Assembly (NCBI GenBank): GCA_963791595.1
Contig: CAWBTF010000035.1
Location: 141,965 to 205,964, forward strand
Source of the DNA: JAEMQF01 sp963791595
Lineage (GTDB): Bacteria; Pseudomonadota; Gammaproteobacteria; Burkholderiales; Burkholderiaceae_C
DNA: 64,000 bases
Direction of reading: 5' to 3'
The translations under genes and the position numbers were made by a program. The notes below the pieces were generated by a model. The model did no database searches, was not told the origin of the DNA, and saw only the letters and a list, made by a program, of their open reading frames with translations. This document shows, one piece after another, positions 39,435 to 48,677 of this stretch (position 1 is its first letter; each line of letters begins with the position of its first letter).

Positions 39435-39661
39435 GGGAGGGTTCCTTGAAAGTCTGATCCGAAGAATCGCCGCAACTGCGTCGCTGCTCTGGGCGACTGG
39501 GCGATTGAACGTGATGCTTCGACTGTTCGGTTGCCAACCGCAGACTCGAGACGTAACCGAAGGTCAGGCCCAGGCGTTCCACCTCGAACCCGTACTTCGT
39601 GGCGGGAATCTTGCGAATTCGCGCAGGAGTTGTCGGCTGCACGCCCGCGCAGGGGGAGGGA

Positions 39662-42394
39662 TCAGAGCAATGTCGCCAATGCGCGTCGTGCCGACGCAAC
39701 GTCTTGCGAGCTGCGGCGCGCCCAATCCTGCAACTGGTCGTCACCAATCTTGCCGACGTTGAAGTAGGTCGCTTGCGGATGCGCCAGATAGAAGCCGCTC
39801 ACGCTGGCCGCGGGCGTCATGGCCAGGCTACTGGTCAAGCCCATGCCGATCTCGGCGCAATTGAGCACCCGGAACAGATCGGCCTTCACGATGTGATCGG
39901 GACACGCCGGGTAGCCCGGCGCCGGGCGAATGCCGCGATATTTTTCGGCGATCAGCTCTGAGGCGCTCAGCGCTTCGTCGGCAGCGTAGCCCCACAGGTC
40001 GGTGCGCACACGTTGGTGCAGGCGCTCGGCAAAAGCTTCGACCAGCCTGTCGGCGAGCGCTTTGAGCATGATCGCGCTGTAGTCGTCGTGATCGTCGAGG
40101 AACTGCATTTCCTTTTTCTCGATCCCCAATCCCGCAGTCACGGCGAACAGGCCAATGTAGTCCAACAGCCCTGTCTCGCGCGGCGCAATGAAGTCGGCCA
40201 GGCAGCGGTTCGGACGGCGCACGCCGTCCACCACCGGCCGCTCGGTTTGCATGCGCAGGCCGTGCCAGGTCATCAGAACCTCGCTGCGCGTCGTATCGGA
40301 GTAGATCTCGATGTCGTCGTCGCCGACGCTGTTCGCCGGGTACAGGCCGAGCACGCCGCTCGCGTTGAGCCATCGGCCCTCGATCAATCGCTTGAGCAGG
40401 CGCTGCCCGTCGCTGTGCACGCGGCGCGCCGATTCGCCCACCACATCGTCGGTGAGGATCGCCGGAAACGAACCTGCGAGGTCCCAGGTCTGGAAGAACG
40501 GCGCCCAGTCGATGCACGCAGCAATCTCTCCCAGGTCCTGGTTGCGCAGCACACGCCGGCCGATGAACTTGGGCTGCGGTGGCGTGTAGCCCGACCAGTC
40601 GAGCACCGCCTTGTTCGCGCGCGCCGCGGCGAGCGTCACGGGCGGCACGGTCTTCTTGTTGGCGTGCTGTTCGCGCAACCGTTGCTGGTCGGCGTTGAGC
40701 TCGGCGATGTACGCGGCGGCACGCGCGTCGTTGAGCAGTTCGCTGCACACGCCGACCGACCGACTGGCATCGGGCACATAGGCCACTGGACCCTCGTAGT
40801 GGGGCGAAATCTTCACCGCGGTGTGCACCCGGCTCGTCGTGGCACCACCGATCAGCAACGGAATCTTGCGCATGCGGAAGTAGTCGTCACGCTGCATCTC
40901 GGCCGCGACATGCTGCATCTCTTCGAGGCTGGGCGTGATCAGCCCCGACAGGCCGATGATGTCGGCGCCTTCCACCTTCGCGCGCGCCAGAATTTCCTGA
41001 CACGGCACCATCACGCCCATGTTGACGACGTCGAAGTTGTTGCACTGGAGCACGACGGTGACGATGTTCTTGCCGATGTCATGAACGTCGCCTTTGACGG
41101 TGGCGATGACGATCTTGCCCTTGGCGCGCGCTTCGCCGCCGGCGTCTTCGAGGGCGCGCTTTTCTGCCTCGATGTAAGGCAGCAGGTGCGCGACGGCCTG
41201 CTTCATCACGCGCGCGCTCTTCACCACTTGCGGCAGGAACATCTTGCCCTGGCCGAACAGGTCGCCCACGATGTTCATGCCCTCCATCAAGGGGCCTTCG
41301 ATCACGTGCAACGGGCGCGCGCCCTGCGCCGACATTTCCTGCCAGCATTGCTCGGTGTCGGCGACGATGAATTCGTTGATGCCTTGCACCAGCGCGTGGC
41401 TGAGGCGCTCGCGCACGGGTTTGGCGCGCCAGGCCAGACGCGCGCTGTCGTCGCGCGACGCGCCCTTCGCGCTCTCGGCCACTTCGATCAGGCGCTCGCC
41501 CGCGTCCGCCCGCCGGTTCAAGACCACGTCTTCGACCCGTTCGCGAAGCAGCGGATCGAGTGCGTCGTACACGCCGATCATGCCGGCGTTGACGATGCCC
41601 ATGTCCATGCCGGCCTGGATTGCGTGGTACAGGAACACGGTGTGGATCGCCTCGCGCACCGCGTCGTTGCCGCGAAACGAAAAACTCACGTTGCTGACGC
41701 CGCCGCTGACCTTGGCGCCGGGCAGGTTGTTCTTGATCCAACGCGTCGCTTCGATGAAATCGACGGCGTAGTTCTGGTGCTCTTCGATGCCGGTGGCGAT
41801 CGCAAAGATGTTCGGATCGAAGATGATGTCCTCGGCGGGGAAACCGACCTCTTCCACCAAGATGCGATACGCCCTTGCGCAGATCTCGGTCTTGCGCGCG
41901 TAGGTATCGGCCTGGCCTGCTTCGTCGAACGCCATCACGACCGCGGCCGCGCCGTAGCGCCGCACCAGCTTCGCCTGGTGGATGAAGGCGGCCTCGCCTT
42001 CTTTCAGCGAGATCGAATTGACGATGCCCTTGCCCTGCACGCACTTCAGGCCGGCTTCGATCACCTCCCACTTCGAGCTGTCGATCATGATCGGCACGCG
42101 CGCAATCTCGGGCTCGCCGGCGATCAGATTCAGGAAGCGCACCATCGCGGCCTTGCTGTCGAGCATGGCCTCGTCCATGTTGATGTCGATAACCTGCGCG
42201 CCGTTCTCCACCTGTTGTCGGGCCACACCGAGCGCCTGCTCGAAGCGGCCTTCGAGAATGAGCTTGGCGAAGGCTTTCGATCCGGTCACGTTGGTGCGTT
42301 CGCCGATGTTCACGAACAGCGTTCCCGCACCGATCGTCACCGGCTCGAGGCCGGACAACTTCATCGGCGCAAAAGCTGCAGCGGACAGGGTCAT
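39662..42394 (-). CDS. metH: Methionine synthase, cobalamin-dependent, folate/B12/reactivation half (MetH2)
   Basis: A 910-residue protein holding the last three MetH modules: the pterin-binding domain (NIGERTNVTGSKAFAKLIL, MIDSSKWEVIEAGLKCVQG), the cap and B12 domain with the cobalt-ligand motif DVHDIGKNI, and the SAM-binding reactivation domain (RPAPGYPACPDH). The homocysteine-binding module is a separate gene 1.7 kb upstream (metH1), as in many Burkholderiales. Start chosen at 42394 (MTLSAAAFAPMKLSGLEP); an ATG at 42466 is 31 nt after the riboswitch and cannot be excluded; neither has a clear ribosome-binding site. Translation is probably switched by the SAH riboswitch. Confidence 0.93.
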   Translation of the reverse strand: MTLSAAAFAPMKLSGLEPVTIGAGTLFVNIGERTNVTGSKAFAKLILEGRFEQALGVARQQVENGAQVIDINMDEAMLDSKAAMVRFLNLIAGEPEIARVPIMIDSSKWEVIEAGLKCVQGKGIVNSISLKEGEAAFIHQAKLVRRYGAAAVVMAFDEAGQADTYARKTEICARAYRILVEEVGFPAEDIIFDPNIFAIATGIEEHQNYAVDFIEATRWIKNNLPGAKVSGGVSNVSFSFRGNDAVREAIHTVFLYHAIQAGMDMGIVNAGMIGVYDALDPLLRERVEDVVLNRRADAGERLIEVAESAKGASRDDSARLAWRAKPVRERLSHALVQGINEFIVADTEQCWQEMSAQGARPLHVIEGPLMEGMNIVGDLFGQGKMFLPQVVKSARVMKQAVAHLLPYIEAEKRALEDAGGEARAKGKIVIATVKGDVHDIGKNIVTVVLQCNNFDVVNMGVMVPCQEILARAKVEGADIIGLSGLITPSLEEMQHVAAEMQRDDYFRMRKIPLLIGGATTSRVHTAVKISPHYEGPVAYVPDASRSVGVCSELLNDARAAAYIAELNADQQRLREQHANKKTVPPVTLAAARANKAVLDWSGYTPPQPKFIGRRVLRNQDLGEIAACIDWAPFFQTWDLAGSFPAILTDDVVGESARRVHSDGQRLLKRLIEGRWLNASGVLGLYPANSVGDDDIEIYSDTTRSEVLMTWHGLRMQTERPVVDGVRRPNRCLADFIAPRETGLLDYIGLFAVTAGLGIEKKEMQFLDDHDDYSAIMLKALADRLVEAFAERLHQRVRTDLWGYAADEALSASELIAEKYRGIRPAPGYPACPDHIVKADLFRVLNCAEIGMGLTSSLAMTPAASVSGFYLAHPQATYFNVGKIGDDQLQDWARRSSQDVASARRALATLL

Positions 42395-42497
42395 GGCGGT
42401 GGCGTCGCTCGATGGACGGCCGCGTGGCTCACCGCAGCCTGTCAAAGGTGGGTGAGCGCCGTTCATGGCAGCCTGGCGATCTGCCTCGCCGGCCCAT

Positions 42498-42558
42498 GCC
42501 CGAGCCTGGCAGGCCAAACGCATCGGGTGCATCTGGCCGGTCGCAACGCTCCTCGGGC
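42498..42558 (-). promoter_or_regulatory. S-adenosylhomocysteine (SAH) riboswitch upstream of metH2
   Basis: Read on the minus strand, the RNA begins GCCCGAGGAGCGUUGCGACC and ends CUGCCAGGCUCGGGC. This is the SAH-riboswitch signature: a conserved GAGGAGCGYUGC core on the 5' side and GCCAGGCUC on the 3' side, closed by a 7-bp P1 stem (42552-42558 with 42498-42504) and enclosing a GGCCA/UGGCC hairpin. This class switches ON recycling genes when SAH builds up. It lies 31 to 103 nt upstream of the two possible metH2 starts. Confidence 0.9.
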
Positions 42559-42566
42559 GGTGGGCA

Positions 42567-42572
42567 ATTGTA
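42567..42572 (-). promoter_or_regulatory. -10 box for the metH2 riboswitch transcript
   Basis: TACAAT on the minus strand sits 8 bp before the riboswitch P1 stem, so transcription would begin almost exactly at the aptamer. No good -35 element is visible at 16-18 bp. Confidence 0.4.
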
Positions 42573-42688
42573 GGGTCACCCCGCAGGGCGTCTGGCCTGG
42601 CGCCGGCCTCGCTGCCGAGACGCTGCGGGGATGCGCGTTACTTCTGGTCACGCAGCAAAGCTTGCCGCACGAGACGGAAACGCATGCA

Positions 42689-43354
42689 ATGCGCGCCATG
42701 ATTTCGCTTCGCTTTTCGTTTCCTTCTCCCGCGCTGCGGCTGCTGGGCTGGGTGAACCTGGCCTTGCTGAGCGCTTGTGCATCGGCGCCACCGGCGCCGC
42801 CTCCCGTCACGCTGCCGGACACCACACCGGCCGCGCCGCTGGAGCGCCCGACGGCCGCGCCGAACATCACCCCGGCGCCGACCGCGGACTACCTCTGGTC
42901 CGACACGCTCGCCGCCGCGGCCCGCAAGCTGCGCGGCGAGTTGCCCGGCGACTCGGCGAGTGTCGGCTCATCGAACGACCATCGTCTCGCGATCAGTTTT
43001 GCCGGTGATGCCATGTTCGCTCCTGGCCGATCGGCGCTTAAGCCCACGGCGACGCCATGGCTGGACAGGGTCGCCGCGGCGCTGCGCGAGTTGCCGCGCG
43101 GTGAAGTCCAGATCATCGGCGATCCCGACCCGCAGAGCCGCGACGACGCAAAGAGTCGTGCGCTGGCGCTCGATCGCGCCGCCGCCGCACGCGACTGGAT
43201 GGTGGCCCGCGGGCTGCCGGCGCGACGGATCGCAGTGGCTGGGCGCCGCACGGTCGCCGAAGCGGCACCGCGAGGCGCTACCGCACCAGCCGCCCCCGCG
43301 AGCGAGCACCGGCTGAATATCCTGATCGGCGAACGCGCGGCAACGTCACGCTGA
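42689..43354 (+). CDS. OmpA-like lipoprotein
   Basis: A 221-residue protein with a lipoprotein signal (VNLALLSACASAP, lipid Cys about residue 30), a Pro/Thr/Ala-rich spacer and a C-terminal OmpA-C-like domain. In that domain FAGDAMFAPGRSALKPTATPWL resembles the 'F.tgsa.l.p.a...L' opening and ALDRAAAARDWMVARGLPARRIAVAGRR the peptidoglycan-binding helix and loop. Likely anchors the outer membrane to peptidoglycan. Starts at 42689 or 42698 are both possible. It lies divergent from metH2 and convergent with metH1, interrupting the two methionine synthase genes. Confidence 0.78.
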   Translation: MRAMISLRFSFPSPALRLLGWVNLALLSACASAPPAPPPVTLPDTTPAAPLERPTAAPNITPAPTADYLWSDTLAAAARKLRGELPGDSASVGSSNDHRLAISFAGDAMFAPGRSALKPTATPWLDRVAAALRELPRGEVQIIGDPDPQSRDDAKSRALALDRAAAARDWMVARGLPARRIAVAGRRTVAEAAPRGATAPAAPASEHRLNILIGERAATSR

Positions 43355-43365
43355 GTGAGCCGACT

Positions 43366-43398
43366 GAGGGGCCGCAGAAACCTCGCAGGCAGCCCCTC
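43366..43398. terminator. Hairpin between convergent OmpA-like gene and metH1
   Basis: GAGGGGC (43366-43372) pairs with GCCCCTC (43392-43398) in the 44-bp gap between two convergent stops. The loop is 19 bases and there is no T-run. Confidence 0.35.
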
Positions 43399-44449
43399 TC
43401 AAGCGGCGCGCAGCGTGGCGAACAGCGGGTCGCTTCGGCTGCGCGGGCGGTAGGCCGCGACACGCCGCGAAATCTGCGCGATGTGCTCGGGCGTCGTGCC
43501 GCAGCAGCCCCCCGCGATGTTGATGAAGCCGCTGCGCGCGAATTCTTCGAGCAGGCTGCTCGTGACCTCCGGCGTCTCGTCGAAACCGGTTTCGCTCATC
43601 GCATTGGGCAGGCCGGCGTTCGGGTAACAACTGATGAAGGTGTCGGGCGCGGCGTTCGACAGCTCCTCGATGTACGGGCGCATCAGCGCCGCGCCCATCG
43701 CGCAGTTCAGTCCCACCGCCAGCGGGCGCGCGTGGCGCACGCTGTTCCAGAACGCACTGACGGTTTGGCCCGACAGGATTCGGCCTGATGCGTCCGTCAC
43801 GGTGCCCGAGACGATCACGGGAATGCACTCGCGCGTTTGTTCCATCAGCTCGTCGAGCGCGAAGATCGCCGCCTTGGCGTTGAGCGTGTCGAAGATCGTC
43901 TCGACCAGAAACAGGTCACACCCGCCTTCGAGAAGCGCGTGCGCCTGCTCGAAGTAAGAGGCCCGCAGCTCGTCGAACGTGACGTTGCGCGCGGCTGGGT
44001 CGTTCACATCGGGCGAAATGCTCGCGGTGCGCGGCGTGGGGCCGAGCGCGCCGGCAACAAAACGCGGTTTGTCAGCGCTCTGGAAACGCTCGCAAGCGCG
44101 GCGCGCCAGACGCGCCGCCGCAAGGTTCATTTCAAACGCAAATTCCTCCAGGCCATAGTCCTGCTGCGCGATGCGCGTCGCGCCGAACGTGTTCGTTTCG
44201 ATGATGTCGGCCCCGGCTTCGAGATAGGCCTCATGGATCGCGCCGATCATCGCGAGGTTGGGTCAGCTGCAGCAATTCGTTGTTGCCCTTCAGCTCTTTC
44301 GGATGCTTTGCGAAACGCTCGCCGCGATAGTCGGCGTCGCTGAGCTTGTGGCGCTGGATCATCGTGCCCATCGCGCCGTCGAGCACGACGATGCGCGATT
44401 GCAGAATTCGCGCGAGCTCCGCGCCGCGCGTGTAGTTCAGGGTGTGCAT
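43399..44449 (-). CDS. metH: Homocysteine S-methyltransferase half of methionine synthase (MetH1), reading frame broken by an apparent 1-base insertion
   Basis: This is the homocysteine-binding zinc module of split MetH. The N-terminal part (MHTLNYTRGAELARILQSRI, IVVLDGAMGTMIQRHKL) ends at LLQLTQP and the rest resumes as MIGAIHEAYLEAGADIIETNTFG. The minus strand reads CAACCTCGCGATG; dropping one T (plus-strand A at 44255) restores QPAMIGAIHEAYLE. Zinc ligands are visible at VGLNCAMG and GGCCGTTPEH. Corrected length is 349 residues. A TACAAT box lies 9 bp before the ATG, so the mRNA may have almost no leader. No second riboswitch is present. Confidence 0.87.
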
Positions 44450-44491
44450 GGGATTCGATTGTAGAAAGGCGCCCGACAGCGCCCGCGCCGC

Positions 44492-46807
44492 TCAGCGCGT
44501 GAAGCCGATGCCGCGCGACTGCCGGACCTCGGGCTTGACACGGTGCTCGGCCTCGAGCTGCGACAGGAATTCGTCGGGCTCGAAGCCGACGCCCAGAATG
44601 TCGACCTGGCGTTTCACCGAGGCAAAGTCGCCGGGCGTGAGCAGGTCCAGCCGCGCCAGGCGCTGGCGCTGCTCGTCATCGAGGGGCTCACCAGCCAGCG
44701 CCTCGGCCATGAACATGCGTTCGCGCTGCGCGGGCGTCAAGGGCTTGAACTGGATCTTGAACGTGAAGCGGCGCAGCGCGGCCTCGTCGATGTCGAGGAA
44801 CAGGTTGGTCGTGCAGATGAAGATGCCGGCGAAGCGCTCCATGCCTTGCAGCATCTCGTTGACTTCGCTGACTTCGTAGCTTCGCTGCGCCATCTGGCGG
44901 CTGCGCAGGTAGCTGTCGGCTTCGTCGAGCAGCAACACGGCCTCTTCGGTCTGCGCCTCTTCGAACATTCTGGCCATGTTCTGCTCGGTCTCGCCGACGA
45001 ACTTGCTGACCAGGTCGCTCGCCTGGCGAATCAGCAGCGGGCGCTGCAACTCGTGTGCGATGTGTTCAGCCAGCGCTGTCTTCCCCGTTCCCGGCGGGCC
45101 ATAGAAACACAGCGTGCCGCAACCCTTGCGGCGCAACGCGTCCACGATCTTGGGCACTTCGAAGCGCGACTCGGTGTTGACGAGGCTCAGGTCGTAGCTC
45201 GTGACCACAGGGCGCGCGCCGCGGTCGCCGGGTGCGTTGCCCAGGGCCTTGTCGGCGTTGCCGAGTTGGCGCTCGATCAAGGCCTCGACGCCCGAACCGT
45301 CGCCTGCCAGTTTGGCGAACTTGACGGCGGTGCGAATTTGCGCCGGCGTCAAGGCGCGCCGCTGCGCGAGTTTCTGGGCGAACGCCGGGTCCACCGCCAC
45401 CCCGCCGAGCGCGCGCGCCACCAGCGACTCGCGCGCGCCGGGCGGCGGACCTTTCAATTCGAGGTGGTATTGGAAGCGGCGCCGAAACGCGACGTCGATC
45501 TGCTCGATGCGGTTGGTCACCCAGATCACCGGAACGGGGTTCGTCTCGAGCAGCTGGTTCACCCAGGCCTTGCCGCTCACGCTGCCGGTCGGCGCCCCGT
45601 CGCCCAGATCGAGGCGTGCGATCACTTGCGCGGCGTCGGTTGAAATGGGCGGGAACACGTCTTCGACTTCGTCGAACAGCAGCGCGACTTTGTCGCTGCC
45701 CTTGAGAAACACCTGGCTGATCTGCAGCGAGCGGTAGCGGTCGCGCCCGCTCAGCGAATTGCCGTCGCGGTCGGCGTACTCGACCTCATAGAGCTCGATC
45801 CCCGCGGCCTGCGCCGCCACCTTGGCGAGTTCGGTCTTGCCCGTGCCCGGCGGGCCGTAGAGCAGCACGTTGACGCCGGGCTCCTTGCGCGCGACGGCGT
45901 TGCGCAGGAGCGCCGTGATCATGCCGGTATCGACGTCGACGAAATGGAAGTCCGCGGGCGTCAACTCGCTGCGCTGCACCGGCCGCGTGAACACCGCCAT
46001 CAGGTCGGACGGGCCTTCGTACTTGCGCATCAAGACCTGGGGCAACTGCTCGCTGACTTTCATCAGGTCGGCCAAGTCGGTGATGTTGTGCTCCGAGATC
46101 AGGTTCTCGATCATGCCGATGCGCTCGAGCCGCGAACCCGCGCGCAGTGCCTCGCCGACGTCGTTGGCGCTCACCCCGGCGACTGCAGCGATCGCGGCGT
46201 AGGCCTCCTGTGCGTTCGCGACTTTGAACTCAACCAGCAGGCCACGCAGGTCGCGCTGGTAGCGCGCCAGCGTTCCGTACAGCAACAGGGCTCGCTCAGC
46301 CGGGTTGAGCTGCAGCAAGCCGGCGAGCGCGTCGATGTTCTTTTCGACCAGCGTCGATTCCTTCTTCAGACTGCGCGCCAACCACTCGGCCGTGGCCCCG
46401 AGCGTGGCGAGCAAGTCCTTGGGCGAGTCCTTGATGTACTCGTCGATGTAGAAGAACAGTGTGCCCTCTTCATAGGGGCCGCGCCAGGCGCCGTGACGGG
46501 CGATGAAGGCCTCGTCGCTCAACAGCTCGTGGCCTTGCCAATGCTCGTTGCCCTTGCAGCGCTGCGCCAGGAATGCACGCAACCGGGCCAGCACCGAGGG
46601 CTGCCACGCCAGGTGCTTGCCGGTCAGCGACAGCAGGTTGTTCCAGTCGCGGCGCAGGTTGAAGCGCCCGGCGTTGCGCAGCGTCAGCGTCAGGACGAAA
46701 TGCGAACACATGCGGTCGAGCACCGGCGCCTCCCGCAAGCCGGGAGACAGCAGATTGCGGCTGTCGCTTCGGTTCTCGATGCCCTTGTCGGACTGGCCCC
46801 GCGCCAT
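44492..46807 (-). CDS. Double AAA+ domain ATPase
   Basis: A 771-residue protein with about 280 residues of helical N-terminal sequence and two AAA+ modules. Module 1 has GPPGTGKT at 318-325 and Walker B VALLFDEVED near 374-383; module 2 has GPPGTGKT at 570-577 and VLLLDEAD near 624-631, with TTN-type sensor 1 and the Arg-rich FRRRF/LRRF ends. The arrangement recalls Cdc48/FtsH-like unfoldases, but there is no protease domain or Cdc48 N-domain. The substrate is unknown. ATG at 46807 (MARGQSDKG) preferred to one at 46903. It lies 42 bp upstream of metH1 on the same strand. Confidence 0.82.
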   Translation of the reverse strand: MARGQSDKGIENRSDSRNLLSPGLREAPVLDRMCSHFVLTLTLRNAGRFNLRRDWNNLLSLTGKHLAWQPSVLARLRAFLAQRCKGNEHWQGHELLSDEAFIARHGAWRGPYEEGTLFFYIDEYIKDSPKDLLATLGATAEWLARSLKKESTLVEKNIDALAGLLQLNPAERALLLYGTLARYQRDLRGLLVEFKVANAQEAYAAIAAVAGVSANDVGEALRAGSRLERIGMIENLISEHNITDLADLMKVSEQLPQVLMRKYEGPSDLMAVFTRPVQRSELTPADFHFVDVDTGMITALLRNAVARKEPGVNVLLYGPPGTGKTELAKVAAQAAGIELYEVEYADRDGNSLSGRDRYRSLQISQVFLKGSDKVALLFDEVEDVFPPISTDAAQVIARLDLGDGAPTGSVSGKAWVNQLLETNPVPVIWVTNRIEQIDVAFRRRFQYHLELKGPPPGARESLVARALGGVAVDPAFAQKLAQRRALTPAQIRTAVKFAKLAGDGSGVEALIERQLGNADKALGNAPGDRGARPVVTSYDLSLVNTESRFEVPKIVDALRRKGCGTLCFYGPPGTGKTALAEHIAHELQRPLLIRQASDLVSKFVGETEQNMARMFEEAQTEEAVLLLDEADSYLRSRQMAQRSYEVSEVNEMLQGMERFAGIFICTTNLFLDIDEAALRRFTFKIQFKPLTPAQRERMFMAEALAGEPLDDEQRQRLARLDLLTPGDFASVKRQVDILGVGFEPDEFLSQLEAEHRVKPEVRQSRGIGFTR

Positions 46808-46964
46808 GACACCCCTTCGGTGCGTGAACGTGGAGCCGATCTTGGCGCAGTGCGCGAGTTGCGGCAAGCCCCCGGACAAACCCAGGGTGATCGGGGTCGA
46901 CACGGCCTGCTTTCGGGCGCAGGCGTGCGTGGCGCGCCGCGCCTTGGCGTCGCTCAGCGCGGCA

Positions 46965-47252
46965 TCAGTGCAGGCTCAGGGGTTGCTGCATCAGCGCGGC
47001 GAAGCGCTCGAGATAGGCGTCCATTTCCTCGCCTGTGGGCTCGGTCTGAATCAGCGCGTCCACGCCCTGTTTGAAGCTGTCGGCGAGCGCGCCCTGGAGA
47101 AAAATCTCCTTGCGGGCAAACTTGTCGACAATTTCGAACCCACCGCGCGAGTTCGGGCGTGCCTGGACAGACCCCGTAGCCTGCGCTTCGGCACCGCCTT
47201 GCACATCGATCTGTACCACGGCGAAGTTCTCTGAGTTGTAGAGCATGAGCAT
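46965..47252 (-). CDS. DUF3567 family protein
   Basis: A 95-residue protein opening MLMLYNSENFAVVQIDV, typical of DUF3567, a small family seen mainly in Burkholderiales, with a GGFEIVDKFARKEIFLQG core. Start set at 47252 because AGGAGGAG lies seven bases upstream; the longer frame to 47300 has no such site. Function unknown. Confidence 0.85.
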   Translation of the reverse strand: MLMLYNSENFAVVQIDVQGGAEAQATGSVQARPNSRGGFEIVDKFARKEIFLQGALADSFKQGVDALIQTEPTGEEMDAYLERFAALMQQPLSLH

Positions 47253-47354
47253 CGTCACTCCTCCTGATACCCGAGTTGGGTGCGGCGCTCTGAATTGCAA
47301 GTGCCTGGCCGATGCTGGCGCCCCGCGTTCGGCACCGCCGACTCCGCCGGCCTC

Positions 47355-48629
47355 CTAGCGCGGCTCGGCGCTGTCAATTCGCCACAGCTCCAGGCCCGGG
47401 TCGCTGGGGCCATTGCTTAGGTGGGCGCGAACCAGCCAATGGGGGGGCTTGGCCTCCAACCAGATGTCGACCCGGGTGTCGTACGCCGACTGCGGCAGGC
47501 GTTGCAATCGAACGACGCGCAGCGGCGCTGGGTTGGCAGAAAGCACTTCTTCGCCGGAGCTGACGAATTGCCAGAGGGCGGCGTCGGCGCGGGCGCCGAT
47601 CACGTGCATTGAAATACGCCCCTGCGCCAGCAGGCGTTGCGGCTCAGCGCTGGCGATCGCCGAAAGCTGGACCATCCAGCTCAAGCGGTCCTGGGCGCCA
47701 GGGTGGAGTGCGATTTCCGATGTGCTGCCCGAGAAGGTGACTTTCGCGCCGGCCGGGCCCGCGCCACGCTGAAAGTTCGCGGCCGTTGCGCTGCGCCTGG
47801 GCCGTTTGTCGGTAAATCGTTGCGGCGCCAGACCGGCAGCGTCGAAACCACCTTGGCTGACTTGGGTCAACAGCGTCAGGCCACTCACGCGCGCCTCGAA
47901 GCGGGCCTCGTAGCGCCCGCCCTCGGGCTTCCAGGCGAGTTCGGCGTTGCCGTGCAGCAGGCCGCGGCGCATTCGAAACTGCAGCGTGATTGCCGGCGGG
48001 ATGAGCGTTGCGTGAACGGGCACCGGCTCACTCAGGGGCGCTGTGCTGGCTGGAGCGTCGGGGGCGGGGTCTGGCGCGTTGCCGCGAGCGACCGCAGGCG
48101 TCGTTGCCGCAGCCAGCGCCACGCCAGGCGGCGCGGGCAGCTTCGGCGAGTCGCCACGGGCGACCGCCTCCACCGCAGCCTCGGCTTGCACCGCATTAGA
48201 CGTAGCGAGCAAGGGCTGCGCCAGCAGTTCGTGATGCGTGGGCTCCTGCGTCGCCGAGGCGCCGAGCGCGGGCAGGGGCTGTGCAGCAGCGACTTCGGCA
48301 ACGGGTTTCGCGCGAGGGCGGGGCCTCGGCGCGGCACGAGCCGGTTCCGCGTGGGGCGCCTCCAGCAAGGCGGGAGCGGGTGCCTGCGCGATCGTTGCTG
48401 CCGCTGGCGCCGGACGAGCATCAGCAACAACCTCGGCCGCCTGAATCCACATCGCCGCCGGCGGAGGCGCCGCCCCTTGCGGAATGCGCCAGCTTCTCTC
48501 GGCGCCGATGTACAGCATCCAATGCAACAAGCCAGCGCCAAGTGCCGCCAGCGCCATCCTGCGTGCGCGCACATGCGCGCGCGCACGCCGCGCCGCGCGG
48601 TTCACTGCTCCGCGGTTTGGCCCGTGCAT
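47355..48629 (-). CDS. DUF3108 domain-containing protein
   Basis: A 424-residue protein with a basic N-terminus and one membrane helix (MALAALGAGLLHWMLYIGA), a 150-residue Ala/Pro-rich spacer and a C-terminal DUF3108-like domain (YEARFEARVSGLTLLTQVSQ, DRLSWMVQLSAI, YDTRVDIWLEAKPPHWLVR). DUF3108 proteins are periplasmic or outer-membrane associated and of unknown function. The start is uncertain: ATGs at 48641, 48629 and 48557 are possible; 48629 follows an AGGGG. Divergent from the FAH-family gene by 48 bp. Confidence 0.78.
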   Translation of the reverse strand: MHGPNRGAVNRAARRARAHVRARRMALAALGAGLLHWMLYIGAERSWRIPQGAAPPPAAMWIQAAEVVADARPAPAAATIAQAPAPALLEAPHAEPARAAPRPRPRAKPVAEVAAAQPLPALGASATQEPTHHELLAQPLLATSNAVQAEAAVEAVARGDSPKLPAPPGVALAAATTPAVARGNAPDPAPDAPASTAPLSEPVPVHATLIPPAITLQFRMRRGLLHGNAELAWKPEGGRYEARFEARVSGLTLLTQVSQGGFDAAGLAPQRFTDKRPRRSATAANFQRGAGPAGAKVTFSGSTSEIALHPGAQDRLSWMVQLSAIASAEPQRLLAQGRISMHVIGARADAALWQFVSSGEEVLSANPAPLRVVRLQRLPQSAYDTRVDIWLEAKPPHWLVRAHLSNGPSDPGLELWRIDSAEPR

Positions 48630-48677
48630 GGGCCCCTGCATTGACAATAGCGCTCCCGTCACCCGCACCGTGCCGCC

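Noticed and set aside
42450..42600. Cobalamin riboswitch ahead of metH2
   Set aside because: No B12-box or the long cobalamin aptamer pattern; the sequence fits the SAH class instead.
40013..43354. A 1,113-codon plus-strand open frame across metH2
   Set aside because: Its main part is a mirror of metH2; only the last 221 codons are a real gene (the OmpA-like lipoprotein), which has its own start and lipoprotein signal.
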